A program made the position numbers and the translations under genes. This document shows positions 1-7,526 of a DNA stretch of 64,000 nt, one piece after another. The notes beneath the pieces were generated by a model, which worked only from the letters and a program-made list of their open reading frames with translations, did no database searches and had not been told where the DNA came from. This stretch comes from Chthoniobacter sp. (GTDB taxonomy: Bacteria > Verrucomicrobiota > Verrucomicrobiia > Chthoniobacterales > Chthoniobacteraceae). Within the stretch, counting starts at the first letter, position 1, and each line of letters opens with the position of its first letter. The DNA is taken from contig JAIOPH010000002.1 in NCBI GenBank assembly GCA_021414005.1, positions 1 to 64,000 of the forward strand, written 5' to 3'.

Positions 1-204
1 TCCGCCGCTCGACCTCCAGCGCCACGAGCTCCCGGCTAAACTCATCGCAGATCGGCAGCCATTTGAGCCGCCGCCCGTCCTCGGTCTGGTCGAAGACAAA
101 GTCGTAGCTCCACACATGGTTGACCCGCTCGGTCCGCCGCCTCCGCTCTGCGCCTCCCTCAATATCCCGATAATCTGTTCTTCGTTGAATCTGCTCTTTT
201 TCAT
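1..204 (-). pseudogene. Broken IS3-family transposase (OrfA start joined to OrfB interior)
   Basis: The minus strand from 204 encodes MKKSRFNEEQIIGILREAQS, a textbook N-terminus of IS3-family OrfA (helix-turn-helix). About 20 codons later the homology jumps, in another frame, to the OrfB integrase core: RTERVNHVWSYDFVFDQ, then TEDGRRLKWLPICDEFSREL up to base 1. In intact elements several hundred bases separate these parts, so an internal deletion near 140-150 has fused them. The D of SYDF matches the first acidic residue of the DDE triad. No functional protein is expected. Confidence 0.8.
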
Positions 205-268
205 TCGTTCTGCTCTTTTACCCAGCAGAACTATATTTTCCATCTGTCCATTTTTCGGGGGTCAGGTC
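1..268 (-). mobile_element. IS3-family (IS407-like) insertion sequence remnant, cut by window edge
   Basis: Reading the minus strand from 268, the segment opens with TGACCTGACCCCCGAAAAAT, which has the look of an IS3-type terminal inverted repeat. It then enters an OrfA start and finally the catalytic-core region of OrfB. The interior of OrfA and the front of OrfB are missing, so this is a deleted, non-functional copy. The other end lies outside the window, so direct repeats cannot be checked. The terminal-repeat assignment is tentative; the transposase assignment is firmer. Confidence 0.65.
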
Positions 269-349
269 AAAGCCTTTGCCACCCACGATTGGACGCCTTG
301 CCCAGGCGCTCACGCGCCGCCAACTCTCATAGCACCTGGGATCAACTTT

Positions 350-501
350 CGGGGAGCAGGCCAAGCGCCACTTGTAGGCGCAGCGTTCCGAGATGCCAAA
401 GCCCGCATCGACTTGGCCGATGGGTTGGTGGAGATCGACGATGAGCCGAATCATCTCGGCTCGACTCCGCGCGGTAGTTTGGCCTTACTGTGCGTGTTCA
501 T
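350..501 (-). pseudogene. IS481-family transposase N-terminal fragment, frameshifted
   Basis: The minus strand begins at an ATG (499-501) with MNTHSKAKLPR. It then needs a one-base frame change near 465-470 to continue as SRAEMIRLIVDLHQPI and GISERCAYKWR. This is the usual IS481 N-terminal pattern: an MNxHxxARLTP opening, an EMVRLIV helix and a helix-turn-helix ending AYKW. Similarity stops after AYKWR, and the neighbouring IS3-type remnant begins about 80 bases further on. It is a doubly damaged fragment with no catalytic domain left. Confidence 0.65.
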
Positions 502-582
502 GCGGCGGTGGTTTCCTGGAACCACATCTTTCCAAGTCCTCACCGCATGAACAACCTATTGGAACTTCACATCTAGCTCACC

Positions 583-3078
583 ATGAAAACAAAAAACCTC
601 ATCTGCACCGCCATCCTCGCCTTAATCGCTGCCCGGATGCCTGCGGCCGAGAAACCGAAGACGCCGCCCGATTTGACAACGGGTGACATGACCGGGGTGG
701 ATCGCAAAGGAACGTATAATTTGGGTTCTACCGGGATGCGCGGCTGGATTTTCCTGAAACCGGCCACCCACTTCGATGGGCTGCAGGGCCGCACGACCGC
801 GCCGAGTCGCCAGATTTTGGTAACGCATGTGGGCGCGAAGTCCCCTGCGGATGGCGTGATGCAGGTGGATGACGTGATCCTCGGCGTGGGAGGCAAGCCT
901 TTTACCGATGACGCGCGCAAGGGCATCGCGGTGGCGATTCAGGAGGCGGAGAAGGAGGCCAATCAAGGCGTGCTCAAGCTGACCCGCTGGCGCGCAGGCA
1001 AGACGGAAGACGTGCTACTGAAACTCCGGGTCATGGGCACGTATGCGGAAACTGCGCCGTACAACTGCCCGAAGTCGAAGAAGATTTTCGACGAAGCCTG
1101 CAAGGCTTTGGAGAAGGAACCCCTAGCGGAGAACTGGCATGGCGCGATCAACGGACTGGCACTGCTCGCCACGGGGAAACCGGAATATCTACCGCGTCTG
1201 CAGGAGTATGCCCGCAAGCTCGGCCCGACGACGCTCAATCTGCAAAACAAAGGCATGGGGGCGTGGGAAAGCGGCTACCGCAATCTCTTTCTCTGCGAAT
1301 ACTTTCTCGCCACCGGCGACCCGGAGGTGGCTCTTGCCATCAAGGAGTTCACGCTTTCGATGGCCAAAGGCCAGGGGATGTACGGCACCTTTGGGCACGG
1401 CTTTTCCGAGAAGACGCCCGATGGCAAACTGCATGGCTCCATTCCGCCGTACGGCCCGGTGAATCAGGCGGGGTTGCCGGCGAACCTGGCCATCGTAATG
1501 GGACGGAAATGCGGGGTGAAAGATCCTGAAGTTGAGCCCGCCGTGGAACGATCCGCCAAATTCTTCGGCTACTTTATGGACAAAGGCACCATTCCCTATG
1601 GCGAGCACGAGCCGTATCCGTATCACGACAACAACGGCAAAAGCGCGATGTCCGCCGTGATGTTCTCCCTGCTGGGCAAGGTTCCCGAGACGCAATTTTT
1701 TGCCAAGCTGGCGACGGCCGGTTATCGGAACCGCGAGTGCGGGCACACAGGGCAGGGGTTTAGTTACCTATGGGGTGCGCTCGGTGCCAATGTCGGTGGG
1801 CCAGCAGCAGCGGCGGCCTTTTTTAAAGAAGCCTCGTGGCACTTCGACCTCGTGCGGCGCTGCGATGGGTCTTTCACTTACGATGGCGGCGAACAATACG
1901 GCCCCGGCAAGACGGACGATGATACTTATTACGGCAAGAGCAGTTATAGCGGACTAAGTCCGAATGCCACTTATGTTCTGACTTATTCGCTGCCTCTGAA
2001 GAAACTCTTCATAACGGGGCGCAATGCAAATCCCGCCATTTGGCTGACCAAGAAGGAAGTGGGTGAAGTTGTGGCATCCGGGCGGTTTGACACGGATTGC
2101 AAGACCATGACCCCACAGCAGCTCGTGGCTGCGTTTGCTGATTGGTCGCCGGTCGTCCGCGGCTGGGCGGCGGAGGAGTTGTCCAAACGACCTGAGGCGA
2201 AAGCCATGGTCCCGCAGTTGATCGCGATGGCCGAGGGTAAGGACGCGCACGTCCGCCAGGGGGCCACCGAGGCGCTCGGCTTTTTGAAAAGCGTCGAGGC
2301 GCAGCCAGTCTTGGTTCGGCTGCTCGCGCACGAGGATCGCTGGCTGCGATTCAAGGCGGCGCAGGCGCTGAAGAAGATGGGTGCGGATGCCAAGCCCGTG
2401 ATTCCGGAAATTCTCAAGGCCGTCGCTCGGACGGCCGAACCGCTCCAGCCGATCAACTGGGCCGACCCGGTGCAACTGACCCACGGCCAGTTAGCCGCCG
2501 CGTTATTTGGTGGACCGCTGGCCGACTCCGTCAAAGGTGCCGACACCAGCCTCCTTTACCCCGCCATTCGCGTGATCAGCAACAACGCCGATGGCATGGC
2601 CCGGGCGAAACTCCGTGGCTTTTTTGAAAACAAACTCTCGCTGGAAGACGTGCAGGCGTTGGCCCCGGATATTTACGCCGCGGTGAAAACTCCCAGCCCG
2701 GCAGACACGATGTTTGGCAACGAGATCCGCATGGGCGGTTTTAGAGCGCTGACCAAATACCACTTCAAGGAAGGTATTGATGCCGGTGTCATGTTCGCGA
2801 AAACGCAAGGCGGGCACGGCAGCGAGAGCCGGACCGGGGAGATCATGAAAGCGCTGGTGACCTATGGGGCAGCGGCGCGTGGCGCGGTACCGGGGCTGAA
2901 GGAACTGATCGTCCAGTTCAACGACGACGTGGCCAATAGCAGGTTTCCCAAGGGCGAAATCAATCAGCGGCGGATCGGCGCGATCGAGGACGCCATCAAG
3001 ACCATCGAAAGTGCGACGACTCAGCCGGAACTGCGGAGCATCGGACCGACGGCAGTAAAGAGCGGAGCGGGTAAGTAG
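583..3078 (+). CDS. Secreted DUF6288 protein with PDZ domain and C-terminal HEAT repeats
   Basis: The product is 831 aa. Residues 1-22 form a signal peptide ending near MPAAEK, so it is exported. Residues about 80-150 form a PDZ-like domain (ILVTHVGAKSPAD, then DDVILGVGGKPF). A long alpha-helical region follows, with GMGAWESGYRNLFLCEYFLA and H/Y/W-rich loops of the kind found in DUF6288 proteins of planctomycetes and verrucomicrobia. Residues about 520-620 hold HEAT-like repeats (VRGWAAEELSKRP, VRQGATEALGFL, WLRFKAAQALKKMG). No catalytic signature is recognised. It stands alone, downstream of transposon debris and convergent with the next gene. A role in binding or processing extracytoplasmic substrates is only inferred. 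Confidence 0.8.
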   Translation: MKTKNLICTAILALIAARMPAAEKPKTPPDLTTGDMTGVDRKGTYNLGSTGMRGWIFLKPATHFDGLQGRTTAPSRQILVTHVGAKSPADGVMQVDDVILGVGGKPFTDDARKGIAVAIQEAEKEANQGVLKLTRWRAGKTEDVLLKLRVMGTYAETAPYNCPKSKKIFDEACKALEKEPLAENWHGAINGLALLATGKPEYLPRLQEYARKLGPTTLNLQNKGMGAWESGYRNLFLCEYFLATGDPEVALAIKEFTLSMAKGQGMYGTFGHGFSEKTPDGKLHGSIPPYGPVNQAGLPANLAIVMGRKCGVKDPEVEPAVERSAKFFGYFMDKGTIPYGEHEPYPYHDNNGKSAMSAVMFSLLGKVPETQFFAKLATAGYRNRECGHTGQGFSYLWGALGANVGGPAAAAAFFKEASWHFDLVRRCDGSFTYDGGEQYGPGKTDDDTYYGKSSYSGLSPNATYVLTYSLPLKKLFITGRNANPAIWLTKKEVGEVVASGRFDTDCKTMTPQQLVAAFADWSPVVRGWAAEELSKRPEAKAMVPQLIAMAEGKDAHVRQGATEALGFLKSVEAQPVLVRLLAHEDRWLRFKAAQALKKMGADAKPVIPEILKAVARTAEPLQPINWADPVQLTHGQLAAALFGGPLADSVKGADTSLLYPAIRVISNNADGMARAKLRGFFENKLSLEDVQALAPDIYAAVKTPSPADTMFGNEIRMGGFRALTKYHFKEGIDAGVMFAKTQGGHGSESRTGEIMKALVTYGAAARGAVPGLKELIVQFNDDVANSRFPKGEINQRRIGAIEDAIKTIESATTQPELRSIGPTAVKSGAGK

Positions 3079-3099
3079 CGGGCAAAATGGTGCCTGCTG

Positions 3100-3948
3100 C
3101 TAACGCGGAACTGCCGCCGCCGGTTTGCCAAACCAAACCTGATATTTTCGGGTGCCAGTGGCGTGGTCGGGGTCGGTGGCGGAGTTGAGTCGGCAGTCGG
3201 CGAGGCCGGGCTGGGTGATGATGAGGCCGAGCAGCTTGTTGGCCTCGGCTTTGTCGCGCATATCGTGGAAGTAGCGAATCTCGGTGGCGTCGGTGCGGCG
3301 GCCGGGACTCTTCCCGAGCGTGGCGTCAAAGCCGGCGGCGGTGAGGACGGGGATGAGCGACTTGGCAGTTTCGCGTTGGGCGTCGTCGGAGAAAAACAGA
3401 AAGACGCGGGGTTTGCGCTCGGCTTCCGGCAGGCCTTTGTCGATCTCCTGCTCGATGCGGCCCAGAGTGCGCCCGAGCGTGGTGCGCATTTCGGAAAGAT
3501 CGGTCTCCACGCCCTCGCTGTTGTTGAGCTTCGCCGCTTTCACTTTAGTCGAGGTGATGTCGCTGAGGATCAGGGCGAGACTGCCGATTTCGGCGCGCGC
3601 TTTGATGAGGCGGCGCTGGGCGTCGGCCGCACTTTCCTTGGCAGCTTTTTCCTGCGCCAGTGAAGTTTCGGCGCGCTTCTCCGCGGCGTCGCGTTTCGCG
3701 TTGGCTTCAGCCACCTGCCGGAGGGCGTCCTTTTCGCGGCCCTCGGTCTGGGCCTCGCGCACGGCGACCTCGCGAGCGTGATTCTGGAGAGTGGTCACCT
3801 TATAGAGCGAAAAAAGCAGCCAGAGCGCACCAACGGCCGCGGGGACAAGGGCGATGAGCACCACGCGCTGCCGAAGTTTCATTTCCTTCAGGTTGGCCTT
3901 GAAGAGCGACTGTTCGAGGTCGGCGTTGGGAGTGGATTGTGCAGCCAT
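3100..3948 (-). CDS. Membrane-anchored coiled-coil protein partnered with a TIR gene
   Basis: The product is 282 aa and not assigned to a named family. It has a cytoplasmic N-terminus of about 27 residues, one transmembrane helix at about 29-49 (VVLIALVPAAVGALWLLF) and an alanine/glutamate/lysine-rich coiled coil at about 55-125. A folded C-terminal domain begins around residue 175 with KPRVFLFFSDDAQRETAKSL and continues with LTAAGFDATLGKS. Its beta-alpha rhythm and a later TEIRYFHDMRDKAEANKL recall LytR_C/SPOR-like peptide-binding domains, but I cannot confirm that. It starts 21 bp after the TIR gene on the same strand, so the two are probably cotranscribed and may work together. Confidence 0.7.
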   Translation of the reverse strand: MAAQSTPNADLEQSLFKANLKEMKLRQRVVLIALVPAAVGALWLLFSLYKVTTLQNHAREVAVREAQTEGREKDALRQVAEANAKRDAAEKRAETSLAQEKAAKESAADAQRRLIKARAEIGSLALILSDITSTKVKAAKLNNSEGVETDLSEMRTTLGRTLGRIEQEIDKGLPEAERKPRVFLFFSDDAQRETAKSLIPVLTAAGFDATLGKSPGRRTDATEIRYFHDMRDKAEANKLLGLIITQPGLADCRLNSATDPDHATGTRKYQVWFGKPAAAVPR

Positions 3949-3969
3949 AAAAAGAGTGGTCAGGTGCGG

Positions 3970-4785
3970 TTAATCGGCGATTTCGGCTGCCTTGCGAACG
4001 AGCGGTTCACGTTGACGGTTGGGTAGTGCTTCATCCGCGAGTCCGCTCCGGGTGTAGCGCAGGCCGAGCAGCCCCTGGCCGAGGAAAGCGATGCGCGCCC
4101 GAACGAGCAGCGCCTGGCTGGCGAGGAAGGCGGCGAAGCCGGCGAGCAGCAGGAAATGCGTGAAGCCGAGAGCGAGCGCGGGCAGCGCCAGAATCCCGCA
4201 ACCCGCCGCGCCGAGGAGGAGCCGCTGCGCGAGTTGGCGGAGCTGGAGCAGCGTCTCGTGGCGTGTGGCCATCGCGGTGTCGAGCGTCTGCAAAGTGGGC
4301 GGCTCCGGCTCAGGCAGCAGGGCCTGAACGGGGTCCGCAAGGCCGAGGTGCAGCGCCACGCAGTGGGCGACTTTCGCGAGTTCGCCCTCGCGTTTCTCCA
4401 GGCCCAGACCATCCAGTGCAGACGCCGTGTCGTGGGCGGCATCCGGGCGATGCAGGCCGGCGAGTTCGTGCAGGCAATGGCTGGCCAGCACCCAGCAGAC
4501 TTTCAGACCGTTGGCGCGCTCCTTTTCCAGCAGCTCCGGGAGCCGCGCCATGCTCATGAATTCCGACTCCAAAAAAATCTCGCTGACGATCATTACCGCC
4601 ACTTTGCGGCTCGCGAGGATGTCCGCGAGGTCGGCCTTCCAGGTCGCGCCGGCGTGAAGTTTGCGCTCGTCCCAAACGACCACGGCATCCTGGCCCGTCA
4701 GCGGCTTGAGCACCGCCTGCACACGGTCGAGCCACTTCCTTTCAGGAAAGCAGTAGGCGATGAAAATTCCGTTGCGGGTGGACAT
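3970..4785 (-). CDS. TIR-domain protein with C-terminal transmembrane hairpin
   Basis: The product is 271 aa, using the ATG at 4785 (MSTRNGIFIAYC); an in-frame ATG lies 15 bases upstream. Residues about 5-105 form a TIR domain of the bacterial TIR_2 type: GIFIAYCFPERKWLDRVQAV, VVWDERKLHAGATWKADLAD, then AVMIVSEIFLESEF. Residues about 190-230 form two hydrophobic helices, so the protein is membrane-bound. Bacterial TIRs often cleave NAD+ or signal in antiphage defence. Here the segment after SEIFLESEF reads MSMARLPELL, and the usual catalytic glutamate position is not obvious, so enzymatic activity is uncertain. It is the first gene of a two-gene unit with the coiled-coil membrane protein. Confidence 0.78.
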   Translation of the reverse strand: MSTRNGIFIAYCFPERKWLDRVQAVLKPLTGQDAVVVWDERKLHAGATWKADLADILASRKVAVMIVSEIFLESEFMSMARLPELLEKERANGLKVCWVLASHCLHELAGLHRPDAAHDTASALDGLGLEKREGELAKVAHCVALHLGLADPVQALLPEPEPPTLQTLDTAMATRHETLLQLRQLAQRLLLGAAGCGILALPALALGFTHFLLLAGFAAFLASQALLVRARIAFLGQGLLGLRYTRSGLADEALPNRQREPLVRKAAEIAD

Positions 4786-4851
4786 GCGTGAGAGCGGCAA
4801 GGTGCCATTGATCGGCGGGAGACTTCAACCACGGGATTCATCCGCGCGATT

Positions 4852-5475
4852 TTACCGTCGTAAAAAAGGGCGCACCGCGAGCCACAATACCGGCGGCACG
4901 AGGATGCTCAGGCCGAGCGCCAGTCCGGGGCGCGCGTGACCGGACGCCCCGATGCCGGCGAAGACGAAGCCCATCGGAACCGCGCCGCAGGCCAGCGCGG
5001 TGGCGAAAGTGCGGAATGGCATCCGCGTGAGGCCGGCGAGGCACGACACGACTTCCGGCAGCAGCGGCAGCCAACGCGATGCCGCCACCAGCCACGCGCC
5101 GCTGCGTTGAAAAAGCGCGGTGTGCTCGGTGAGTTCCTTTTCCCCCGCGAGCCGCACGGCGAACGCCCGCCCAAAACCGCGGCAGAGTCCGTAGCCGGTG
5201 AGCCCGGCGGCGAACGAACCGGTCGCGCTGAGCAACCCGCCGACGAGCGGTCCATACACGAAACCCGCGGCCGACATCACGGCGGTCGCCGGGATGGGGA
5301 GAAACAAGTCCGCCATGAGCAGCGCGATGACCGCGAGCCAGCCCCACGCGCCCCACCCGCGAATCCACGCGATGGCCGACTCGCCGGTGAACCACTCCGT
5401 GAATTGTCCGCCCCAAAATACGAACGGCAGGCAGAGCGCGACGCCGAGGACGAGAGCGATGACGAGCAGGCGCAT
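4852..5475 (-). CDS. VTT/DedA-like (TVP38/TMEM64 family) inner-membrane protein
   Basis: The product is 207 aa with about five hydrophobic segments. The central conserved motif is ADLFLPIPATAVMSAAGFVY followed by GPLVGGLLSATGSFAAGL, and a re-entrant-like region reads SRWLPLLPEVVSCLAGLTRM. These match the VTT (SNARE-associated) domain of TVP38/DedA proteins, which are linked to lipid scrambling and membrane homeostasis. Length is normal for the family. It lies 21 bp downstream of the aldo/keto reductase on the same strand and could be cotranscribed with it, though no functional link is evident. The substrate cannot be deduced. Confidence 0.85.
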   Translation of the reverse strand: MRLLVIALVLGVALCLPFVFWGGQFTEWFTGESAIAWIRGWGAWGWLAVIALLMADLFLPIPATAVMSAAGFVYGPLVGGLLSATGSFAAGLTGYGLCRGFGRAFAVRLAGEKELTEHTALFQRSGAWLVAASRWLPLLPEVVSCLAGLTRMPFRTFATALACGAVPMGFVFAGIGASGHARPGLALGLSILVPPVLWLAVRPFLRR

Positions 5476-5496
5476 GGCCCTGGCGCGGCGAAAAAA

Positions 5497-6438
5497 CTAC
5501 GGCAGCGGTTCGCCGCGCGCCGCGTGGAGCAGGCGGTACCAGTCCTCGCGGGAAAGCTCGATCTGGTCCGCGGCGGCCGCCGCGCGGATGCGGTCGGGGT
5601 TGGTGGTGCCGAGGATTGGGATAATGCGCGCGGGATGTTTCAGCAGCCACGCCAGTGCCAGCGCGGTGCGCGTCACGCCGCGCTCCGCCGCCATCTTGTC
5701 CAGCGCGGCGACGATGCCCTCCACGCGGTAGCCTTGCTGGCCGGGCAGCAGGTTTTTGCCACCATCGCCGAGCAGGCCACCGGCCAGCGGACTCCATGCG
5801 AGCGGAGTGAGATTGAGCGTCTGGCACTGATCGAGCGTGCCGTCGGCAAACGCCGTCAGGTTCGCGAGGCTGATCTCCACTTGGTTTGCGACCAGTGGCT
5901 GTTCGAGTTTTTTCATCAGCGTGCGCTGGAGCATCGTCACCTGCGACGGCGAGAAATTGCTCACGCCAAACTCCCGCACCTTGCCGGATTTGTGCAGGCT
6001 GGTGAAGGCGATGGCCACCTCGTCTGCGTCCATCAGCCAGTCGGGGCGGTGGAGTTGGAAAAGGTCGATCTCCTCGACGTGCAGGCGGCGCAGGGAATTT
6101 TCGCACGAGCGGATGATGTGTTCGGCGGAGAAGTCATAACGGTGCGGCGCGCCGGGCGGTTCCTCGGCCTGGCGAATGCCGCACTTCGTGGCGACGAGCA
6201 GTTTCTTGCGCAGCTTCGGATTCTCGCGCAGCACTTCGCCAAAGGCGCTCTCGGCGCGCGTGTGGCAGTACACATCGGCGTGATCGAACAGCGTGAACCC
6301 AGCCTCCACTGCGGCGAGCACGGCGGCACGGGCGGTTTCGAGATTGGTCTTCACGTCGCTGGCCGGCGCCAGCCGCCAGCAGCCGTAAGCGAGCCGACTG
6401 GAGGAGAGTTTGCTTTCACCGAGCGGGGTCTTTTGCAT
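5497..6438 (-). CDS. Aldo/keto reductase (YdhF-like)
   Basis: The product is 313 aa, started at the ATG at 6438 (MQKTPLGESKLSSSRLAYGC); a longer in-frame ATG upstream adds a poorly conserved tail. The TIM-barrel family signature is complete: LFDHADVYCHT supplies the Asp and Tyr of the catalytic tetrad, LLVATKCGI the Lys and LFQLHRPDWL the His. GVSNFSPSQV and the C-terminal ILGTTNPDRI form the NADP(H)-binding region. The overall pattern resembles E. coli YdhF-type oxidoreductases that reduce carbonyl compounds. The physiological substrate is unknown. It precedes the VTT protein on the same strand and is divergent from the DUF6807 gene. Confidence 0.9.
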   Translation of the reverse strand: MQKTPLGESKLSSSRLAYGCWRLAPASDVKTNLETARAAVLAAVEAGFTLFDHADVYCHTRAESAFGEVLRENPKLRKKLLVATKCGIRQAEEPPGAPHRYDFSAEHIIRSCENSLRRLHVEEIDLFQLHRPDWLMDADEVAIAFTSLHKSGKVREFGVSNFSPSQVTMLQRTLMKKLEQPLVANQVEISLANLTAFADGTLDQCQTLNLTPLAWSPLAGGLLGDGGKNLLPGQQGYRVEGIVAALDKMAAERGVTRTALALAWLLKHPARIIPILGTTNPDRIRAAAAADQIELSREDWYRLLHAARGEPLP

Positions 6439-6587
6439 CGCGCGATGGGTAGCGGCGCGCGTCGGGAGCGGCAAGCGCGGAGTCGCGCGCCCACGCTGCC
6501 GATTTCACCACTTTCCACCGCGCATCGGCTCGCGTATCCACTTTCGCAGCACCCCCGAGTGCGGTGTGCCCAACTTATCCTGAACCT

Positions 6588-7526
6588 ATGAAAACACACC
6601 TCGCCCTGCTCACCCTTCTCGCCGTCCTTTCCTCTGCCCGCGGCGATTGGGCGGTGAAGGACGACGCCAACACCGACCTGCCGGGACGCAGGGTGGACAT
6701 CACGCAGGACGGCGTGCTGCGCGCGCGGCTGATCTACGGCGAGGGGCAGATGAAGCCGTATCTCCGCGTGCAGGGCGAAGAGGGCGACGGGCTCAACGAG
6801 TGGAGCGAAACGCAGAGGTATCCGCACCACCGCGGGATCTTCATCGGATGGAACAAGATCACGTCCGACCTCGGTTCGTTCGACTTGTGGCACTTCAACA
6901 ACGGCGGGCGCATGGCGCTGGTGAAACTCACGAAACTTGAGGGCGGCAAGGACTCCGCGACCATCGTGGCAACGATCGAGTGGCGCGGCGGCGCGAAGGA
7001 CGCGACGGGCGGCGATCTGCTGCTCACCGAGACGCGCACGCTCACCGTTTCGCGTCCGGCGGCGAAGACCACACAGGTGGACGCGCAGTTCGTTTTGCAA
7101 GCGGCGCGCGACCTCTCGCTCGGCGGCGATTTGCAGCACGCGGGCGTCCACTTCCGTGCCTCGGCCAGCGTGGTGCCGCGCGCCGGGGAAACGGCCTACG
7201 TCTGGGAGCCGGACCTCGCCGGGAAGGACGGCAAGGTCGCTTCCAAGGATCTGAAATGGGCGCGCTACACCTTTCCCATCGGCACGCGCTGGTATCACGC
7301 CACGGAACTGAACGCGCCGACAAATCCCGTGGAGGAACTCTCGTGGCGCGACTACGGGCGCTTCGGTTTCTTTTTCAAGAAGGAGCTGAAGAAGGATGAG
7401 ACGCTGGCCATCAAGTATCGCTTTTTCACGGAACTGGCCGAAGGCGTCACCGCGAAGCCGACCGACGAACAGCGGGCCGTGTGGCGCAAGGGCGCGCAGG
7501 CACAATACGAGGCGTTCGCGAAGTGA
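6588..7526 (+). CDS. Secreted DUF6807 (PmoA-like) protein
   Basis: The product is 312 aa, beginning at the ATG at 6588 with a clear signal peptide (MKTHLALLTLLAVLSSARGD). The body matches DUF6807, annotated in databases as methane oxygenase PmoA-like although unrelated to the membrane monooxygenase. Key pieces are YPHHRGIFIGWNKI, LWHFNNGGRMALV, LQHAGVHFRASA, TRWYHATELNAP and the conserved RDYGRFGFFFKKEL near the C-terminus. Such proteins are typical of PVC bacteria with large secreted carbohydrate-related repertoires, and their reaction is not established. Its stop overlaps the start of the next gene by four bases (GTGA), implying translational coupling. Confidence 0.85.
   Translation: MKTHLALLTLLAVLSSARGDWAVKDDANTDLPGRRVDITQDGVLRARLIYGEGQMKPYLRVQGEEGDGLNEWSETQRYPHHRGIFIGWNKITSDLGSFDLWHFNNGGRMALVKLTKLEGGKDSATIVATIEWRGGAKDATGGDLLLTETRTLTVSRPAAKTTQVDAQFVLQAARDLSLGGDLQHAGVHFRASASVVPRAGETAYVWEPDLAGKDGKVASKDLKWARYTFPIGTRWYHATELNAPTNPVEELSWRDYGRFGFFFKKELKKDETLAIKYRFFTELAEGVTAKPTDEQRAVWRKGAQAQYEAFAK

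Noticed and set aside
4936..6591. A 551-codon plus-strand frame opposite the VTT protein and aldo/keto reductase
   Set aside because: It would overlap two well-supported minus-strand genes and its translation shows only charged low-complexity sequence.
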